64,000 bases of DNA from NCBI RefSeq assembly GCF_001955535.1, contig NZ_MPVN01000001.1, positions 1,178,001 to 1,242,000 of the forward strand, given 5' to 3'. The notes beneath the pieces are model-generated. The model did no database searches. It worked only from the letters and a program-made list of their open reading frames with translations, and was not told the DNA's origin. Each line of letters begins with the position of its first letter. Position 1 is the stretch's first letter. Made by a program: the position numbers and the translations under genes. This DNA is from Paenibacillus sp. FSL H7-0326. GTDB lineage: Bacteria > Bacillota > Bacilli > Paenibacillales > Paenibacillaceae. Below, piece after piece: positions 24,826 to 34,975 of this stretch.

Positions 24826-27276
24826 TTATTTGCGAAGTTCAGCCCCGGTTTTATCGGACAGATCCGTCAGCACTTTTGTATGAACCGCCGTAATTTCCTC
24901 TTCGGTCAGTGTGTGATCCTTGTGACGGTATGTTAGTGCAAGGGCAATACTCTTCTTGCCTTCTCCCACTTTCTCCCCTGTATAAATATCGAATACTTGA
25001 ACAGATTGAAGCAAATCACCAGCTGACTCCCGGATCGAAGCCATCAAGACGCCGGCTTCTACCGATTGCTCTACAACCACGGCAATATCACGGGAAACTG
25101 CTGGGAAGCGCGGCAGCTCACGATAGACAAGTGGAGGAAGAGCCCCATCATACAAGGCTTCAAGTGACAATTCGGCTATATACGTATCTCCTAGATCATA
25201 GGCCAGCTGAAGCTCAGGGTGGACTTGACCAAGTGTTCCTACGAGCAACTGCTCCTCATCGGATACCTTCAGATAAATGGAAGCCGAGCGTCCTGGGTGA
25301 TAGTCCTTCGGCTGATTCGCAGCGTAGCTGATTCGTCCTTCAAGTCCGAGATATGCAAATATGGATTCCACAGCACCTTTGAGATCAAAGAAATCAACCT
25401 TCTCAGCTGTAATATTCCATTGCTTCTCAATTCGATTGCCGGACAAGAGCAGAGACAGCACTGGAATTTCCTTAGGCTGCTTGGTCAGTGTCTCTTCTTC
25501 TGTATAGAAAACACTGCCGATCTCAAACAGGGCGAGACTCTCCTGCTTGCGATTACGGTTATACTGTGCAGCTTCCAGCATTTGTGGAAGTGCGCTTGTT
25601 CTGAGTACGCTGAGCTCTTCACTCATCGGCATGGCGAGCTTCACAGACTTGCTGCCTGCCGTCAGGGCTGAGAACTGTGTTGATCTCTCCGGATTAACGA
25701 AGGAGTAACTGATCATCTCCTGATATCCTCCGTTAGATAAGAGACCACGCAGTGCTCTGCGGATGACCTGAGGCTTCGTGAGTGATCCCGGAGTCGTAGG
25801 TCCTTCAATTACCGTTGTTGGAATATGATCGTATCCGTATAGACGGGCAACCTCCTCAATAAGATCCACATCCCGAGTAATATCTCCCCGACGTGTTGGA
25901 ACAGTGACATGAAGCTCGTTCTCTTGAGCCGTTTCATATGAGAAATGCAGGCGATCAAAAATCGCATGAATTTCCTCAGCAGAGAGCGATGTCCCCAGAT
26001 AGTTATTTACTTTGCTCACAGAGAGAGCAATCACTCGTTCTTCATTGGAGCCTGATGTGGACTCCACGATTCCCGGATGCACATTTCCTCCAGCATAAGC
26101 ACTGATCAGTGATGCCGCTCGGTTCAATGCAGGAATGACAGAACCAGGATCCACATTTTTCTCAAAACGAAGACTGGATTCTGAGCGCAGTCCGAGTTCG
26201 CGTGATGTCTTGCGAACTGTAGTACCGTCAAACTTAGCTGATTCCAACAAGATATTAGCTGTATCACTCTTAACTTCGGAATTCTGTCCGCCCATTACTC
26301 CAGCAATTGCTACCGGCTTAACACCATCTGTAATCAGCAGCATCGTGTCTTTCAGTTTACGTTCCTGATCGTCCAGCGTAATCATCGTTTCGCCTTCTGT
26401 GGCTTTGCGAACAACGATATGGCCTCCCGCTAGCTGATCCGCATCAAATGCATGCAGCGGCTGGCCATATTCCAGCATAACGTAGTTGGTAATATCCACG
26501 ATGTTATTGATCGGGCGGATGCCGGCTGCCATCAGTCGATTTTGCATCCATAGCGGAGATGGCTTAATCGTTACGCCACTAATATATCTAGCCGAGTAAT
26601 GAGTACACAGCTCAGGAGCATCGACTTGAACGGAGATATGGTCTGCTGCCGCTGAGCCGGATTCATTAAGCTCTGCTTGTGGTACGGGTAAAGTGATATC
26701 TCTGCTCAAAATAGCACTAACCTCGTAAGCAGCACCAATCATGGATAATGCATCCGAACGGTTAGGGGTAAGATCAAGCTCAAGCACATGATCGTTAAGA
26801 CCCAGCACCTGCTCAATCGGTGTTCCTACTTCTAGCTCAGCCGGCAGTACAAGAATTCCTTCCTGCAGCTCTTTAGGCAAGAGCTTGTCATTTAGCCCGA
26901 GCTCTTTGGCAGAACAGATCATCCCTTGGGACAGAGCGCCGCGCAGCTTGGCTTTTTTAATTTCAAGACCGCCGGGCAATTTTGCTCCGACAAGAGCGAC
27001 AGGAACCTTCTGACCTGCATCAACATTTTTCGCTCCGCATACGATCTGAAGCTCTTCCTCAAGTCCAGCGTCGACTTTACAAATGTTCAGCTTATCTGCA
27101 TCTGGATGCTTTTCTTTGCTGGTTACATAACCGACGACAACTTTGGTCACACCTTGATTCCGATTTTCCACAATATCAATTTCAATTCCCGCACGTGTGA
27201 TGCGTTCAGCCAAATCCTGAGGTGCAACACCCTCTAGAGAAATATAATCAGATAACCATTCTGTTGATACTCTCAC
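24826..27276 (-). CDS. pheT: Phenylalanyl-tRNA synthetase beta subunit
   Basis: An 816-residue PheT, the usual length. The N-terminal tRNA-binding OB fold (about 40-150, VVVGYVTSKEKHPDADKLNICKVD) is followed by B3/B4 and B5 domains (NRSDALSMIGAAYEV, EYGQPLHAFDADQ, TRRGDITRDVDLIEEVARLYGYD) and the C-terminal anticodon-binding domain (RFPAVSRDIAVVV). It forms the alpha2-beta2 enzyme that charges tRNA-Phe. It is 57 bases downstream of pheS. Confidence 0.97.
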   Translation of the reverse strand: MRVSTEWLSDYISLEGVAPQDLAERITRAGIEIDIVENRNQGVTKVVVGYVTSKEKHPDADKLNICKVDAGLEEELQIVCGAKNVDAGQKVPVALVGAKLPGGLEIKKAKLRGALSQGMICSAKELGLNDKLLPKELQEGILVLPAELEVGTPIEQVLGLNDHVLELDLTPNRSDALSMIGAAYEVSAILSRDITLPVPQAELNESGSAAADHISVQVDAPELCTHYSARYISGVTIKPSPLWMQNRLMAAGIRPINNIVDITNYVMLEYGQPLHAFDADQLAGGHIVVRKATEGETMITLDDQERKLKDTMLLITDGVKPVAIAGVMGGQNSEVKSDTANILLESAKFDGTTVRKTSRELGLRSESSLRFEKNVDPGSVIPALNRAASLISAYAGGNVHPGIVESTSGSNEERVIALSVSKVNNYLGTSLSAEEIHAIFDRLHFSYETAQENELHVTVPTRRGDITRDVDLIEEVARLYGYDHIPTTVIEGPTTPGSLTKPQVIRRALRGLLSNGGYQEMISYSFVNPERSTQFSALTAGSKSVKLAMPMSEELSVLRTSALPQMLEAAQYNRNRKQESLALFEIGSVFYTEEETLTKQPKEIPVLSLLLSGNRIEKQWNITAEKVDFFDLKGAVESIFAYLGLEGRISYAANQPKDYHPGRSASIYLKVSDEEQLLVGTLGQVHPELQLAYDLGDTYIAELSLEALYDGALPPLVYRELPRFPAVSRDIAVVVEQSVEAGVLMASIRESAGDLLQSVQVFDIYTGEKVGEGKKSIALALTYRHKDHTLTEEEITAVHTKVLTDLSDKTGAELRK

Positions 27277-27333
27277 GTTACGATCACTTCCTTCTATTTA
27301 TATAAGCTTCTAATTCAGCCTGTGGAGATGTAA

Positions 27334-28368
27334 TTATAATCTGGCAAACTGCTTCAGGAATGAGAGGTCACTGTTATAGAAATGACGAATATCGTCAACT
27401 CCATACTTCAGCATCGCAATACGTTCTACACCCATACCAAATGCAAACCCGCTGTATTCCTTAGGATCGTAGCCGCCCATCTCAAGTACGTTAGGATGAA
27501 CCATTCCTGCTCCTAGAATTTCAATCCAGCCGGTTTGTTTACACAAACGACACCCAGCTCCCCCGCACTTAATGCAGGTAACATCGACTTCAACACTAGG
27601 CTCTGTGAATGGGAAAAAGCTTGGACGAAGACGAATTTCTGTATGTGCACCGAACATTTCACGCACGAACTGGAGCAACGTACCCTTCAGGTCACTCATC
27701 CGAATGTTTTTGCCGACGACAATTCCCTCTACCTGATGGAACTGGAAGGAATGCGTAGCATCATCATCATCGCGACGATATACTTTACCTGGAACGATGA
27801 CCTTCACAGGGGATTCACCTTGCATCGCAAGCATGGTACGAACCTGTACAGGAGAAGTATGTGTACGCATGAGAATATCTTCTGTAATGTAGAAGGAATC
27901 CTGCATATCTCTGGCCGGATGATTCTTCGGCAGGTTGAGCGCTTCAAAGTTGTAATAGTCCGTTTCGACCTCTGGACCTTCAGCTACCTGATACCCCATA
28001 CCGACAAAGATATCCTCGAGATCTTGGATAACCTTCGTTAATGGATGGAGCCCTCCTTCTGGCAGACGGCGTCCTGGCAGCGTGATATCAATCGTTTCCT
28101 TTGCCAGGCGTTTCTCGGTTTCTGCTCTTTGAAATGCTTCCTGCTTCTCTCCAATTACAGCTTCGATAGCACCACGAACGTCGTTTGCCACCTGTCCAAT
28201 GACCGGACGTTCCTCTGCACTCAGTGCGCCCATACCACGCAAAATTTCAGTAAGCGCACCTTTTTTACCTAAATATTTCACCCTTATATCGCCAAGTGCC
28301 TGTGCATCATTTACGCCTGCCAGCTCAGCAAGCGCTTCGTTCTTCAAAGCTTCCAATCTTTCTTTCAT
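27334..28368 (-). CDS. pheS: Phenylalanyl-tRNA synthetase alpha subunit
   Basis: A 344-residue class II synthetase subunit that holds the active site. Motif 2 appears as [22 protein letters not shown] and motif 3 as [35 protein letters not shown] near residue 265 is the usual zinc-like loop. It is the first gene after a T-box leader. The start ATG follows AAGGAGGC by 10 bases. Confidence 0.97.
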   Translation of the reverse strand: MKERLEALKNEALAELAGVNDAQALGDIRVKYLGKKGALTEILRGMGALSAEERPVIGQVANDVRGAIEAVIGEKQEAFQRAETEKRLAKETIDITLPGRRLPEGGLHPLTKVIQDLEDIFVGMGYQVAEGPEVETDYYNFEALNLPKNHPARDMQDSFYITEDILMRTHTSPVQVRTMLAMQGESPVKVIVPGKVYRRDDDDATHSFQFHQVEGIVVGKNIRMSDLKGTLLQFVREMFGAHTEIRLRPSFFPFTEPSVEVDVTCIKCGGAGCRLCKQTGWIEILGAGMVHPNVLEMGGYDPKEYSGFAFGMGVERIAMLKYGVDDIRHFYNSDLSFLKQFARL

Positions 28369-28409
28369 GACGTTCAGCAGCCTCCTTTAAATCCCCTAAG
28401 ATTTTGATC

Positions 28410-28766
28410 AAACAAAAAAAGGCCTTTTCTCCCGATGAAGGGACGAAAAGACCGTGGTACCACCCTTGTTAGATTCATGTACAGCTGTTATAAGGCTATT
28501 CTCAGCCATATCCGCTCTACGATTTCAATCTCACTTTAGCACGCTCATAACGGGACGTGAACCGGTATCCTCTACTGACACACAAAGTATACGGTACATA
28601 CCGTCTATACTCTATCTGATGTTCAAGGAACTGCTCCGGAGCGAACTTCGACAGCCTGATTTCGTAGAAACGCTCTCAATCTCTGGCGCTTCCTCCCTGT
28701 TCAAAAGCACTGTGTACTCTTCTCCATCTAAGCATTTTGTTCATTTTAAGTCTTGCCTAGTTTGCT
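28410..28766 (-). promoter_or_regulatory. T-box leader of pheST
   Basis: The minus strand carries the T-box core AGGGTGGTACCACGG (28452-28466) followed by a strong terminator: GTCTTTTCGTCCC and GGGAGAAAAGGCC arms, then T7 (28416-28458). T-box leaders read uncharged tRNA. The gene downstream is pheS, so the specifier should be TTC; a TTC sits in GCAGTTCCTTG near 28640, but I did not model Stem I. Start taken from the promoter. Confidence 0.93.
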
Positions 28767-28772
28767 ACATTA

Positions 28773-28801
28773 TTATACGCAAATGCGTCTTCTCTCGCAA
28801 G
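28773..28801 (-). promoter_or_regulatory. Sigma-A promoter of pheST
   Basis: TTGCGA (28796-28801), a 17-base spacer and TATAAT (28773-28778) on the minus strand, about seven bases before the T-box transcript start. Confidence 0.88.
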
Positions 28802-28819
28802 TCCTGTAATCAAAATAGG

Positions 28820-30739
28820 CTATCCTCTATGTTGGGAAGAACGCTTATCCTTCTTTTCCAAGGCTGCCAGCTGTGAGCGAATCTCCCGGATTTCTTGCAG
28901 TGTAGCACTGTCCATATAATAAGATTCGACATTTGCCTGTTGCCCGGAGTTCACTTGATCGTAACTAGACCCTGTCAGCAATTCATTCAAACGATGCTGC
29001 AGCTGGATCCGCAGGTCTTCCTCCTCACGCTCCTCGGGAGTTTCATTTTTTCTAGCCAAATGCTCCTCATATTCCTGTACCGTTCCATCAAATATGCGCA
29101 AAGGCTCATCCTTACCCAAATGGAGCAGCTGATTAGCCAGCTTTCGGACAAGCGTCCGATCGTGAGATACAAACACAAAGGGACCCTCGTAGTTCAGCAG
29201 CGCTTCCTCCATCACTTCTCTAGTATCAATGTCCAAATAATTGGTAGGTTCGTCGAGGACGAGCAGATTGGAACCGCTGAAGTACAGTCTTATAAATGCT
29301 GCTCTGCACTTCTCACCCATGCTCAAATCTCCAATCTTCTTGAATACGTCATCCCGTGAAAACAAGAAATTACCCAGCATGGTCCGTGCCTCTGTTTGTG
29401 TCATGAATGGATTAATGAGCAAGCTGTCCAGCAAAGTCATCTCCGGCTGCAGACCTTCAAGCTCCTGCGAAAAATAACCTATTTTAGTCTTAGGATGAAG
29501 GTTCACCTCTCCTTTTTGTGGAGACAGCTCTCCCGTGATCAGTTTTAGCAGCGTTGTTTTCCCAGCACCATTCACGCCTTGAAGAGCAATCCTCTTTCCG
29601 CGCTCAACGACCAGGTTAATCCCTGAGAATACAGGCGTTTGAGTAGCAGGGTAAGTGTACTCCACGTCTCTTAGCTGAACAAATGTCCTTGCCCCAAATT
29701 CCCCTTCCCTTAAATCCACACTGACTTTAGGACCTTCCCGCGGCCTTTCAACCCGTTCTCCCTCAAGCCTTTCAAGCTGCTTTTGCTTCGCATGATATCT
29801 TGATATATTTTTGTTGGCCCTTGCCTTATAATAACTTGCTGCAATTCTTGACTCTGTTACATTCCCTGCGTTTCGATGCGATATCTTAAACCATTCCTGG
29901 TATTTACGAATAGACTCCTCCAGTGCTTTCTTGGCAAGCTCCTGCTGACGATATTTCGTCGCCTGCTCTCTGCGCTCGCGCTCCTTCTGCGCCTTGTATT
30001 CCTCATAGCCTCCCGGATATTTATGAGTCCCCTCCGGAGTAAGCTCACAGATGCTCGTGGCTACCCGGTCCAAGAAGGTCCGGTCATGCGATACAAAGAC
30101 AAGTGTGCCTGTATAGGACAATATCCAGCCTTCCAGCCAGACCATGCTCTCATAATCAAGATGATTGGTCGGCTCATCAAGAATAAGCAGCCTCGGTTTT
30201 CTCGTTAATAGTGCAGATAGGCGCAGCCTGGTCTTCTGACCTCCACTTAGAGAAGAGAAGGGGCGTTCCCATAACTCCTCCCTAATACCGAGATGCGTCA
30301 TCATTCGCTCAAGCTCAGCTTCTTTCGAATAACCACCGTAGGCTTCATATTGATCGAGTATCTCACCATAGCGCTGAAGCAAATCGGGAGAAGGATCTGC
30401 CTCAGAGGCGAGGCTTCCCTCCACCTCCTGAAGATCCATTTTTAAGGCTCCCCACCCTCCGCTCTCTGCATAGGCAATCTGTTTAACACTCAGGTGCTCC
30501 TCCGGTTTAAAGTCTTGGCGCATAAATCCGATTTCTTCAGACTCAAGATGGACGCTTAATGTACCTTCCGTCGGCTGTTCACTGCCTGTCAGAATATTTA
30601 GCAGCGTCGTCTTGCCACAACCATTCCGTCCAAACAGAGCGATTCGCTCATTCTCATTAACCTCCATATTGACATGTCCGAACAATTTCTTTCCGTTCCA
30701 ATCCTTACTAATCTCACGCATATGAATAAGTGTTGTCAT
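28820..30739 (-). CDS. ABC-F ATPase (ribosome-protection or EttA-like)
   Basis: A 639-residue protein with two ABC cassettes and no membrane segments. The first has GRNGCGKTT, LSGGQKTRLRLS and LLILDEPTNHLD; the second has GVNGAGKTT, LSMGEKCRAAF and LVLDEPTNYLD. The linker (about 235-325) is helical and charged, as in ABC-F proteins that enter the ribosomal E site. I cannot place it in a subfamily; some ABC-F proteins give antibiotic resistance. The long leader with competing hairpins points to drug-induced control. The end of the gene lies 54 bases from the pheST promoter. Confidence 0.85.
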   Translation of the reverse strand: MTTLIHMREISKDWNGKKLFGHVNMEVNENERIALFGRNGCGKTTLLNILTGSEQPTEGTLSVHLESEEIGFMRQDFKPEEHLSVKQIAYAESGGWGALKMDLQEVEGSLASEADPSPDLLQRYGEILDQYEAYGGYSKEAELERMMTHLGIREELWERPFSSLSGGQKTRLRLSALLTRKPRLLILDEPTNHLDYESMVWLEGWILSYTGTLVFVSHDRTFLDRVATSICELTPEGTHKYPGGYEEYKAQKERERREQATKYRQQELAKKALEESIRKYQEWFKISHRNAGNVTESRIAASYYKARANKNISRYHAKQKQLERLEGERVERPREGPKVSVDLREGEFGARTFVQLRDVEYTYPATQTPVFSGINLVVERGKRIALQGVNGAGKTTLLKLITGELSPQKGEVNLHPKTKIGYFSQELEGLQPEMTLLDSLLINPFMTQTEARTMLGNFLFSRDDVFKKIGDLSMGEKCRAAFIRLYFSGSNLLVLDEPTNYLDIDTREVMEEALLNYEGPFVFVSHDRTLVRKLANQLLHLGKDEPLRIFDGTVQEYEEHLARKNETPEEREEEDLRIQLQHRLNELLTGSSYDQVNSGQQANVESYYMDSATLQEIREIRSQLAALEKKDKRSSQHRG

Positions 30740-31085
30740 ACCGTATCTCCCTCTTTCTGTACAGAAGCTAAAACACCGCAGGCAAGGAGCCTGCGGCTTA
30801 GACGTAATCTATAGAAGAAGCGTACTTTAGAGGATAGGAGAACAGGTAAAGATACACCTGCGGTATGTGAGCAAGCAGAGCTGACCGGTTCAAGTCCAGC
30901 ACGAGGCCGCGGAACAGACAGCACAAATAACCACACGTATCCCATCAATAGAAATAAGCACACTTGTCCCTAGATACGTCAGCCGCATACAGCTAACCTG
31001 CTACACCATCGGTTTACAGTTATCTTCAGGATATCGTGTGTTTTACTCCATGATACGTGTGGTTACCTCTCATTCATCATAATTG
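30740..31085 (-). promoter_or_regulatory. Attenuator-like leader of the ABC-F gene
   Basis: A 345-base leader. A GC-rich hairpin, CCGCAGGC/GCCTGCGG (30776-30796), ends in TGTTTT close to the gene. Upstream, ACCGCAGG (30858-30865) can pair with the same 3' arm and would act as antiterminator. A 14-bp perfect inverted repeat (31052-31065 with 30928-30941) gives a third, long-range stem. A 32-codon ORF (30890-30988) crosses one arm; a longer frame (30736-30963) ends on the ABC-F start as ATGA. Ribosome stalling on a leader ORF is the known control of several ABC-F genes. Mechanism inferred. Confidence 0.6.
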
Positions 31086-31090
31086 TTTTT

Positions 31091-31118
31091 AGTATAGCAT
31101 GATCTTGAAGAAAGGCAA
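31091..31118 (-). promoter_or_regulatory. Promoter of the ABC-F leader
   Basis: TTGCCT (31113-31118), a 16-base spacer and TATACT (31091-31096) preceded by TGC, giving an extended -10. It lies just past the stop of the upstream SGNH gene. Confidence 0.78.
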
Positions 31119-31134
31119 ATATGCAAATGCCTAA

Positions 31135-32292
31135 TTAAAAATATAATGACTTCCCCTTAAACCATTTCAAGAAAGCATCTGCTACCTGTTTACCTGCCTC
31201 ACCGTTCGGGTGTGGATCAAATTCATTGCTCATGTATTTTTGCTGAACACGGTGCTCATCCGGCGCAGCGCAGGACAACACTTCTGCGATATCAAATACA
31301 TAATCCACGCCTTCAGGCGGTCTTGTACGTAACGTCTCATTCACTGTACGCCAAATCTCCTCCCTCTGCTCTACAAAATTAAACGGAGGTACGGTGAAGA
31401 GAATGATCTGCGGTTTGGCCTCCGGATTTTGTTTCAATTTCCGAACAATGGCTGTCAGATCCTCAAGCAGCTCTTCGCTGCTCCGAGCGCCAATATCGAT
31501 GTCATTGACACCCAGCACCACAGCCACGTAATCACCTTGACTTGCTTTCACAAGCCATGAACCATCTGCAGCCGCATCATAGGCCCTTGCCCAGCCTGAT
31601 CCAATATTCCAGACGCTGTATTCTGTATTTAACCCATCTGCAATACGGGCTGCCCAGTATTCATAGCCGTCTTTTCGTGTTCTTACTCCCTGTGTGATAG
31701 AGTCACCCAAGAAGATCATCCGATGCTTCACTTGTCGTTTATACCCAATAAATGCCGGCAAGACCAGCTGATTCTCCAGTGCTGTGAAGGATGCTCCCGA
31801 TTCCTCCGAAGCCCTCCTTCCTTCTGCAGCATAGGCAGATACAAGCAGTCCTTCGGTGTTGTACGGAAAGGACTTTCCTGCTGCTTCTGTTGTAAGGGTC
31901 CAGGTAAATACCAGGTCCCGTCCCGGCAGCACATTAATCGTGACTGCATCACTCCAGAATTGTTCTCCAGGCTGTACGTGCTTCGTATATTCCCCTTCAA
32001 ATGTGATCGGGGTACCCGATCCAGGTACAACACTTCCATCCCGCTCTTCCTGACTGACGGCTACATATACAGACTCAATCTTCCATTGCCCGCCAGGCAT
32101 GCTCCCTTGTGCTACAGCACCCATATCCCAAGTAGAATCCACCACATTGCTGTGCCAAAATTTCATTTCCAGCGGCCCGTTCTCTCTAAGCTTGATGTAC
32201 GTTCGATATGTACGTGTGAATGCGGTTTCCTGAATCATTATAAAATTCGTTGCCGTCGACACGGCGGTTGCAGATACGTATTCCCCCAGCAT
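31135..32292 (-). CDS. SGNH/GDSL hydrolase
   Basis: A 385-residue two-part protein. Residues 1-180 look like an all-beta accessory domain; residues 190-380 form the SGNH esterase with FLGDSITQG (block I serine), GSGWARA, VVLGVNDID (block III) and DPHPNGEAG with the Asp-His pair. It probably removes acyl or acetyl groups from a sugar or lipid. No signal peptide is visible, so it may act in the cytoplasm. The start ATG is not backed by a strong site. No carbohydrate genes are adjacent. Confidence 0.84.
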   Translation of the reverse strand: MLGEYVSATAVSTATNFIMIQETAFTRTYRTYIKLRENGPLEMKFWHSNVVDSTWDMGAVAQGSMPGGQWKIESVYVAVSQEERDGSVVPGSGTPITFEGEYTKHVQPGEQFWSDAVTINVLPGRDLVFTWTLTTEAAGKSFPYNTEGLLVSAYAAEGRRASEESGASFTALENQLVLPAFIGYKRQVKHRMIFLGDSITQGVRTRKDGYEYWAARIADGLNTEYSVWNIGSGWARAYDAAADGSWLVKASQGDYVAVVLGVNDIDIGARSSEELLEDLTAIVRKLKQNPEAKPQIILFTVPPFNFVEQREEIWRTVNETLRTRPPEGVDYVFDIAEVLSCAAPDEHRVQQKYMSNEFDPHPNGEAGKQVADAFLKWFKGKSLYF

Positions 32293-32389
32293 TTCTAATC
32301 CACCCTTTTATTCATGTTGTATCTAAATCTATCAATCTAAACCTCCATCATTATACTCCAGCTTCAAAAAACAAATCTATAACCCATAG

Positions 32390-32422
32390 AAAAAAGCCTC
32401 GCGAAGAATCGCAAGGCTCTTA
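32390..32422 (-). terminator. Terminator after the tRNA pair
   Basis: GAGCCTTGCGA and TCGCGAGGCT arms around TTCT, followed by TTTTTT on the minus strand, a few bases after tRNA-Gly. Confidence 0.9.
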
Positions 32423-32426
32423 GTGA

Positions 32427-32497
32427 AGCGGGTGATGGGAATCGAACCCACGCTACCAGCTTGGAAGGCTGGAGTTCTACCATTGAACTACACCCGC
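32427..32497 (-). tRNA. tRNA-Gly (TCC)
   Basis: A 71-base cloverleaf. Acceptor GCGGGTG pairs with CACCCGC, the anticodon stem CCAGC/GCTGG holds loop CTTCCAA with anticodon TCC, and the T arm reads GTGGGTTCGATTCCCAT. The discriminator base is T. No CCA is encoded. Confidence 0.97.
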
Positions 32498-32507
32498 ATA
32501 TATACAA

Positions 32508-32581
32508 TCGGGATGACACGATTTGAACATGCGACCCCCTGGTCCCAAACCAGGTGCTCTACCAAGCTGAGCTACATCCCG
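32508..32581 (-). tRNA. tRNA-Pro (TGG)
   Basis: A 74-base cloverleaf. Acceptor CGGGATG pairs with CATCCCG, the anticodon stem CCTGG/CCAGG holds loop TTTGGGA with anticodon TGG, and the T loop is TTCAAAT. Discriminator base A. It precedes tRNA-Gly by 10 bases in one transcript. Confidence 0.97.
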
Positions 32582-32672
32582 TCATCGTTATGTATCATTT
32601 ACTTAATTGGTGACAACTAATAATATATCACTCACAGTTAATTCATGCAATACTTTTTTTGCTGAGAGAAGC

Positions 32673-32847
32673 ATTAGAAGCTTTCTAGATAGAATGAACT
32701 CACAGATTATGAGGATAAAATTGTACAATTGTGAGGCTCACTAAACATCTATGATGCGAATCCATTTTTCAGCGCATCACAGCCAAAACTGGTTCTTTCT
32801 AATATATTTATGTATGTCTTATGTTCATTCTATCTAGCCTTTCTAAT
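32673..32847. repeat. 175-bp element bounded by long inverted repeats
   Basis: The left arm (32673-32699) and right arm (32823-32847) share a perfect 15-bp inverted core (CTAGATAGAATGAAC) and an outer ATTAGAA, with a short mismatch between. The interior is AT-rich and contains TGATGCG/CGCATCA and the palindrome TTGTACAA. The right arm overlaps the last codon of the GGDEF/EAL gene. It could be a cruciform, a large hairpin at the transcript end, or a small non-autonomous element. I see no clear target-site duplication. Confidence 0.55.
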
Positions 32848-34975
32848 TATAGACAACTACCTTTAAAAATCGGCTTTCAAAATCTTCAGACTTAAGCGGT
32901 TTGCTGAAAAAGTATCCCTGACCTTCATGACAATGCTGTTCCTGCAGAAATAGAAGCTGTTCTTCATTTTCTACACCTTCAGCAGTGACCTTAAGCTGTA
33001 AATGCTTGGCCATAGAGGTTATCGTAGATACGATGGCCTTGTTGCTGTGGTCCTCCATCAGCTCACGAACGAAGGACTGATCAATCTTCAATCGATCGAT
33101 TGGAAGCTTCTTAAGATAATGTAACGAGCTGTAGCCAGTCCCAAAATCGTCAATGCTAATCTGTACACCTAACTTCTTGATCCGATCCAGAACATCAATT
33201 CCCTGATCAAAGTCCAGCATCGTGCTCTCTGTAATCTCCAGCTCAAGACATGTCGGATCAAGGCCCGTATCAAGCAGAACGCGCTGAATTCGATCTGTCA
33301 GATGCACATCCTGAAATTGCCGAATGGACAGATTCACAGAGATCGACAAGGGTTTGTACTGCTGCTGCCATTTTCGATTCTGAGAACATGCCTCCTTAAG
33401 CACCCATTCCCCAAGAGGAACAATAAGCCCGCTCTCCTCTGCGATGGGAATAAAATCTGCTGGTGAGATCGTCCCTTTGACCGGATGCTGCCAGCGCACG
33501 AGTGCCTCAACACCAACGACCTCATTCGTTCTTAGATCGATTTGCGGCTGGTATTCCAAGTAGAATTCTCCACGCTTCAGGCCCTTTCTGATGTCATGCT
33601 CCATCTGCAGGCTTTTCTGTGCCTCCCGTTTCATCGAGACTGCATATCGGTTCAAATCCATTCCATGATCCTTCGCGAAATGAAGGGCTGTATTCGCATT
33701 ACGAAGTAATTCCTCAGGTGAGCTTCCGTCAAACGGAAATAGGCTAATGCCAGCAGACGGAGTAAGGTACAGCTCACGATCTTTTAATAGTAAGGGCTCT
33801 TTGAAATGCTGAAGAATTTCACTTACCTGCCGGTTTAATAATTTTGTTTCAACAAATTCGCTTAAAACGACAGCATATCGGTCACTGTCCAGCGAGAACA
33901 CCTCTATTTTGCCGCCTCTATATTGCTTTAGGCGTTCTCCTGTTGTTTTCAGCAGTTGATCTCCGAACTGATAACCAAGCGAGTCATTTATGATCTTAAA
34001 TCGGTTGATGTTGATGACCAGAAGACCCACCGTCCGATTCTCTGAATATGCAGAATGCATACAATCACGTAAATGTAGGAGTAAGGACCTCCGATTCGGC
34101 AATCCTGTAACTTCATTATAATGAGCCATGTAGTTCAGCTGTTCTCGGGTGACGGTCTGCCGCTCCAGCGGAATCGTGACGTAAACGTTGAAATACACCT
34201 CTTGAAAAATGAAATAGCCCAGCAGCTGAAAGATCATGGACAGCGTAAAAGAGAGATCTGATACGTCTTGAATCTGCAGCATAAAGCCTTGACTGACAAT
34301 ACAAAATATCATACCAAGTATGAGGTTCTTATTCACATTCATTACTCGTTTTACCTTTGAAAATAACAGCCCCAACAGAGCCAGCATTAAAAAAGATAAA
34401 AGAGAAAAATGGATCGCATAATGAATTGGATTTACAATCTCGTTCAAGGGGTCATAAACGCTAAAGAAGTAATCAAGATTGTCGTTGTTTTGTAGAAGGA
34501 GAAGCAGGACTGCCATATATAGCAGGGCAGCACCTAATCCTATAGATTTGCGGATGGGACGCTCCGCCGATTTTGGAGAAGAAAACCCGAGATAAAGCAT
34601 GCCCATTACACAGAGCAACCGAGTCAAAAATACTATAAGTATGACATCGGAGGTATCCACCAGCAGCTCATTTCTGAAGGAAATTCCACTATAGTGTATA
34701 AATAATAGCAATTCCAAAAAACCTGCTGCAAAAAATACAGAAGCAATGTACTGTCCATTATGTGTTCGCTGCCCCTGTTCCAAAAGTCTCGCCTGGTTAG
34801 ACGCCGAGAAGCAGATAATTAACGAACAAAGAGAGATGCCCATTCCCAATAAATTAATAAGTTCCTGACTAAGCAATGAAGATAAGGAAGGCATTATCCA
34901 TGGGTTCAAAATACATAATATAAGACCAGCACCCGCAGTCCATAAGAACTTGGGATGTCTCAACTTAATGCTCAT
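32843..34975 (-). CDS. Membrane-bound GGDEF/EAL protein (c-di-GMP phosphodiesterase)
   Basis: A 710-residue protein. About eight membrane segments fill residues 10-260. A GGDEF domain follows (about 280-440), but its active-site motif is degenerate ([14 protein letters not shown]), so cyclase activity is unlikely. The EAL domain (about 450-700) is intact: [46 protein letters not shown] and EGVENEEQ. It should hydrolyse c-di-GMP, perhaps with the GGDEF part as a GTP sensor. The membrane part may sense a signal. AGGAGG lies 14 bases before the ATG, which is long. Confidence 0.88.
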   Translation of the reverse strand: MSIKLRHPKFLWTAGAGLILCILNPWIMPSLSSLLSQELINLLGMGISLCSLIICFSASNQARLLEQGQRTHNGQYIASVFFAAGFLELLLFIHYSGISFRNELLVDTSDVILIVFLTRLLCVMGMLYLGFSSPKSAERPIRKSIGLGAALLYMAVLLLLLQNNDNLDYFFSVYDPLNEIVNPIHYAIHFSLLSFLMLALLGLLFSKVKRVMNVNKNLILGMIFCIVSQGFMLQIQDVSDLSFTLSMIFQLLGYFIFQEVYFNVYVTIPLERQTVTREQLNYMAHYNEVTGLPNRRSLLLHLRDCMHSAYSENRTVGLLVININRFKIINDSLGYQFGDQLLKTTGERLKQYRGGKIEVFSLDSDRYAVVLSEFVETKLLNRQVSEILQHFKEPLLLKDRELYLTPSAGISLFPFDGSSPEELLRNANTALHFAKDHGMDLNRYAVSMKREAQKSLQMEHDIRKGLKRGEFYLEYQPQIDLRTNEVVGVEALVRWQHPVKGTISPADFIPIAEESGLIVPLGEWVLKEACSQNRKWQQQYKPLSISVNLSIRQFQDVHLTDRIQRVLLDTGLDPTCLELEITESTMLDFDQGIDVLDRIKKLGVQISIDDFGTGYSSLHYLKKLPIDRLKIDQSFVRELMEDHSNKAIVSTITSMAKHLQLKVTAEGVENEEQLLFLQEQHCHEGQGYFFSKPLKSEDFESRFLKVVVYN

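Noticed and set aside
28454..28876. Plus-strand frame of 140 codons before pheS
   Set aside because: It is antisense to the T-box leader and terminator and has no ribosome site.
30736..30963. 75-codon frame as a conventional gene
   Set aside because: It starts at GTG with a poor site, runs through the attenuator hairpins and has no domain; kept only as a possible leader frame of the ABC-F gene.
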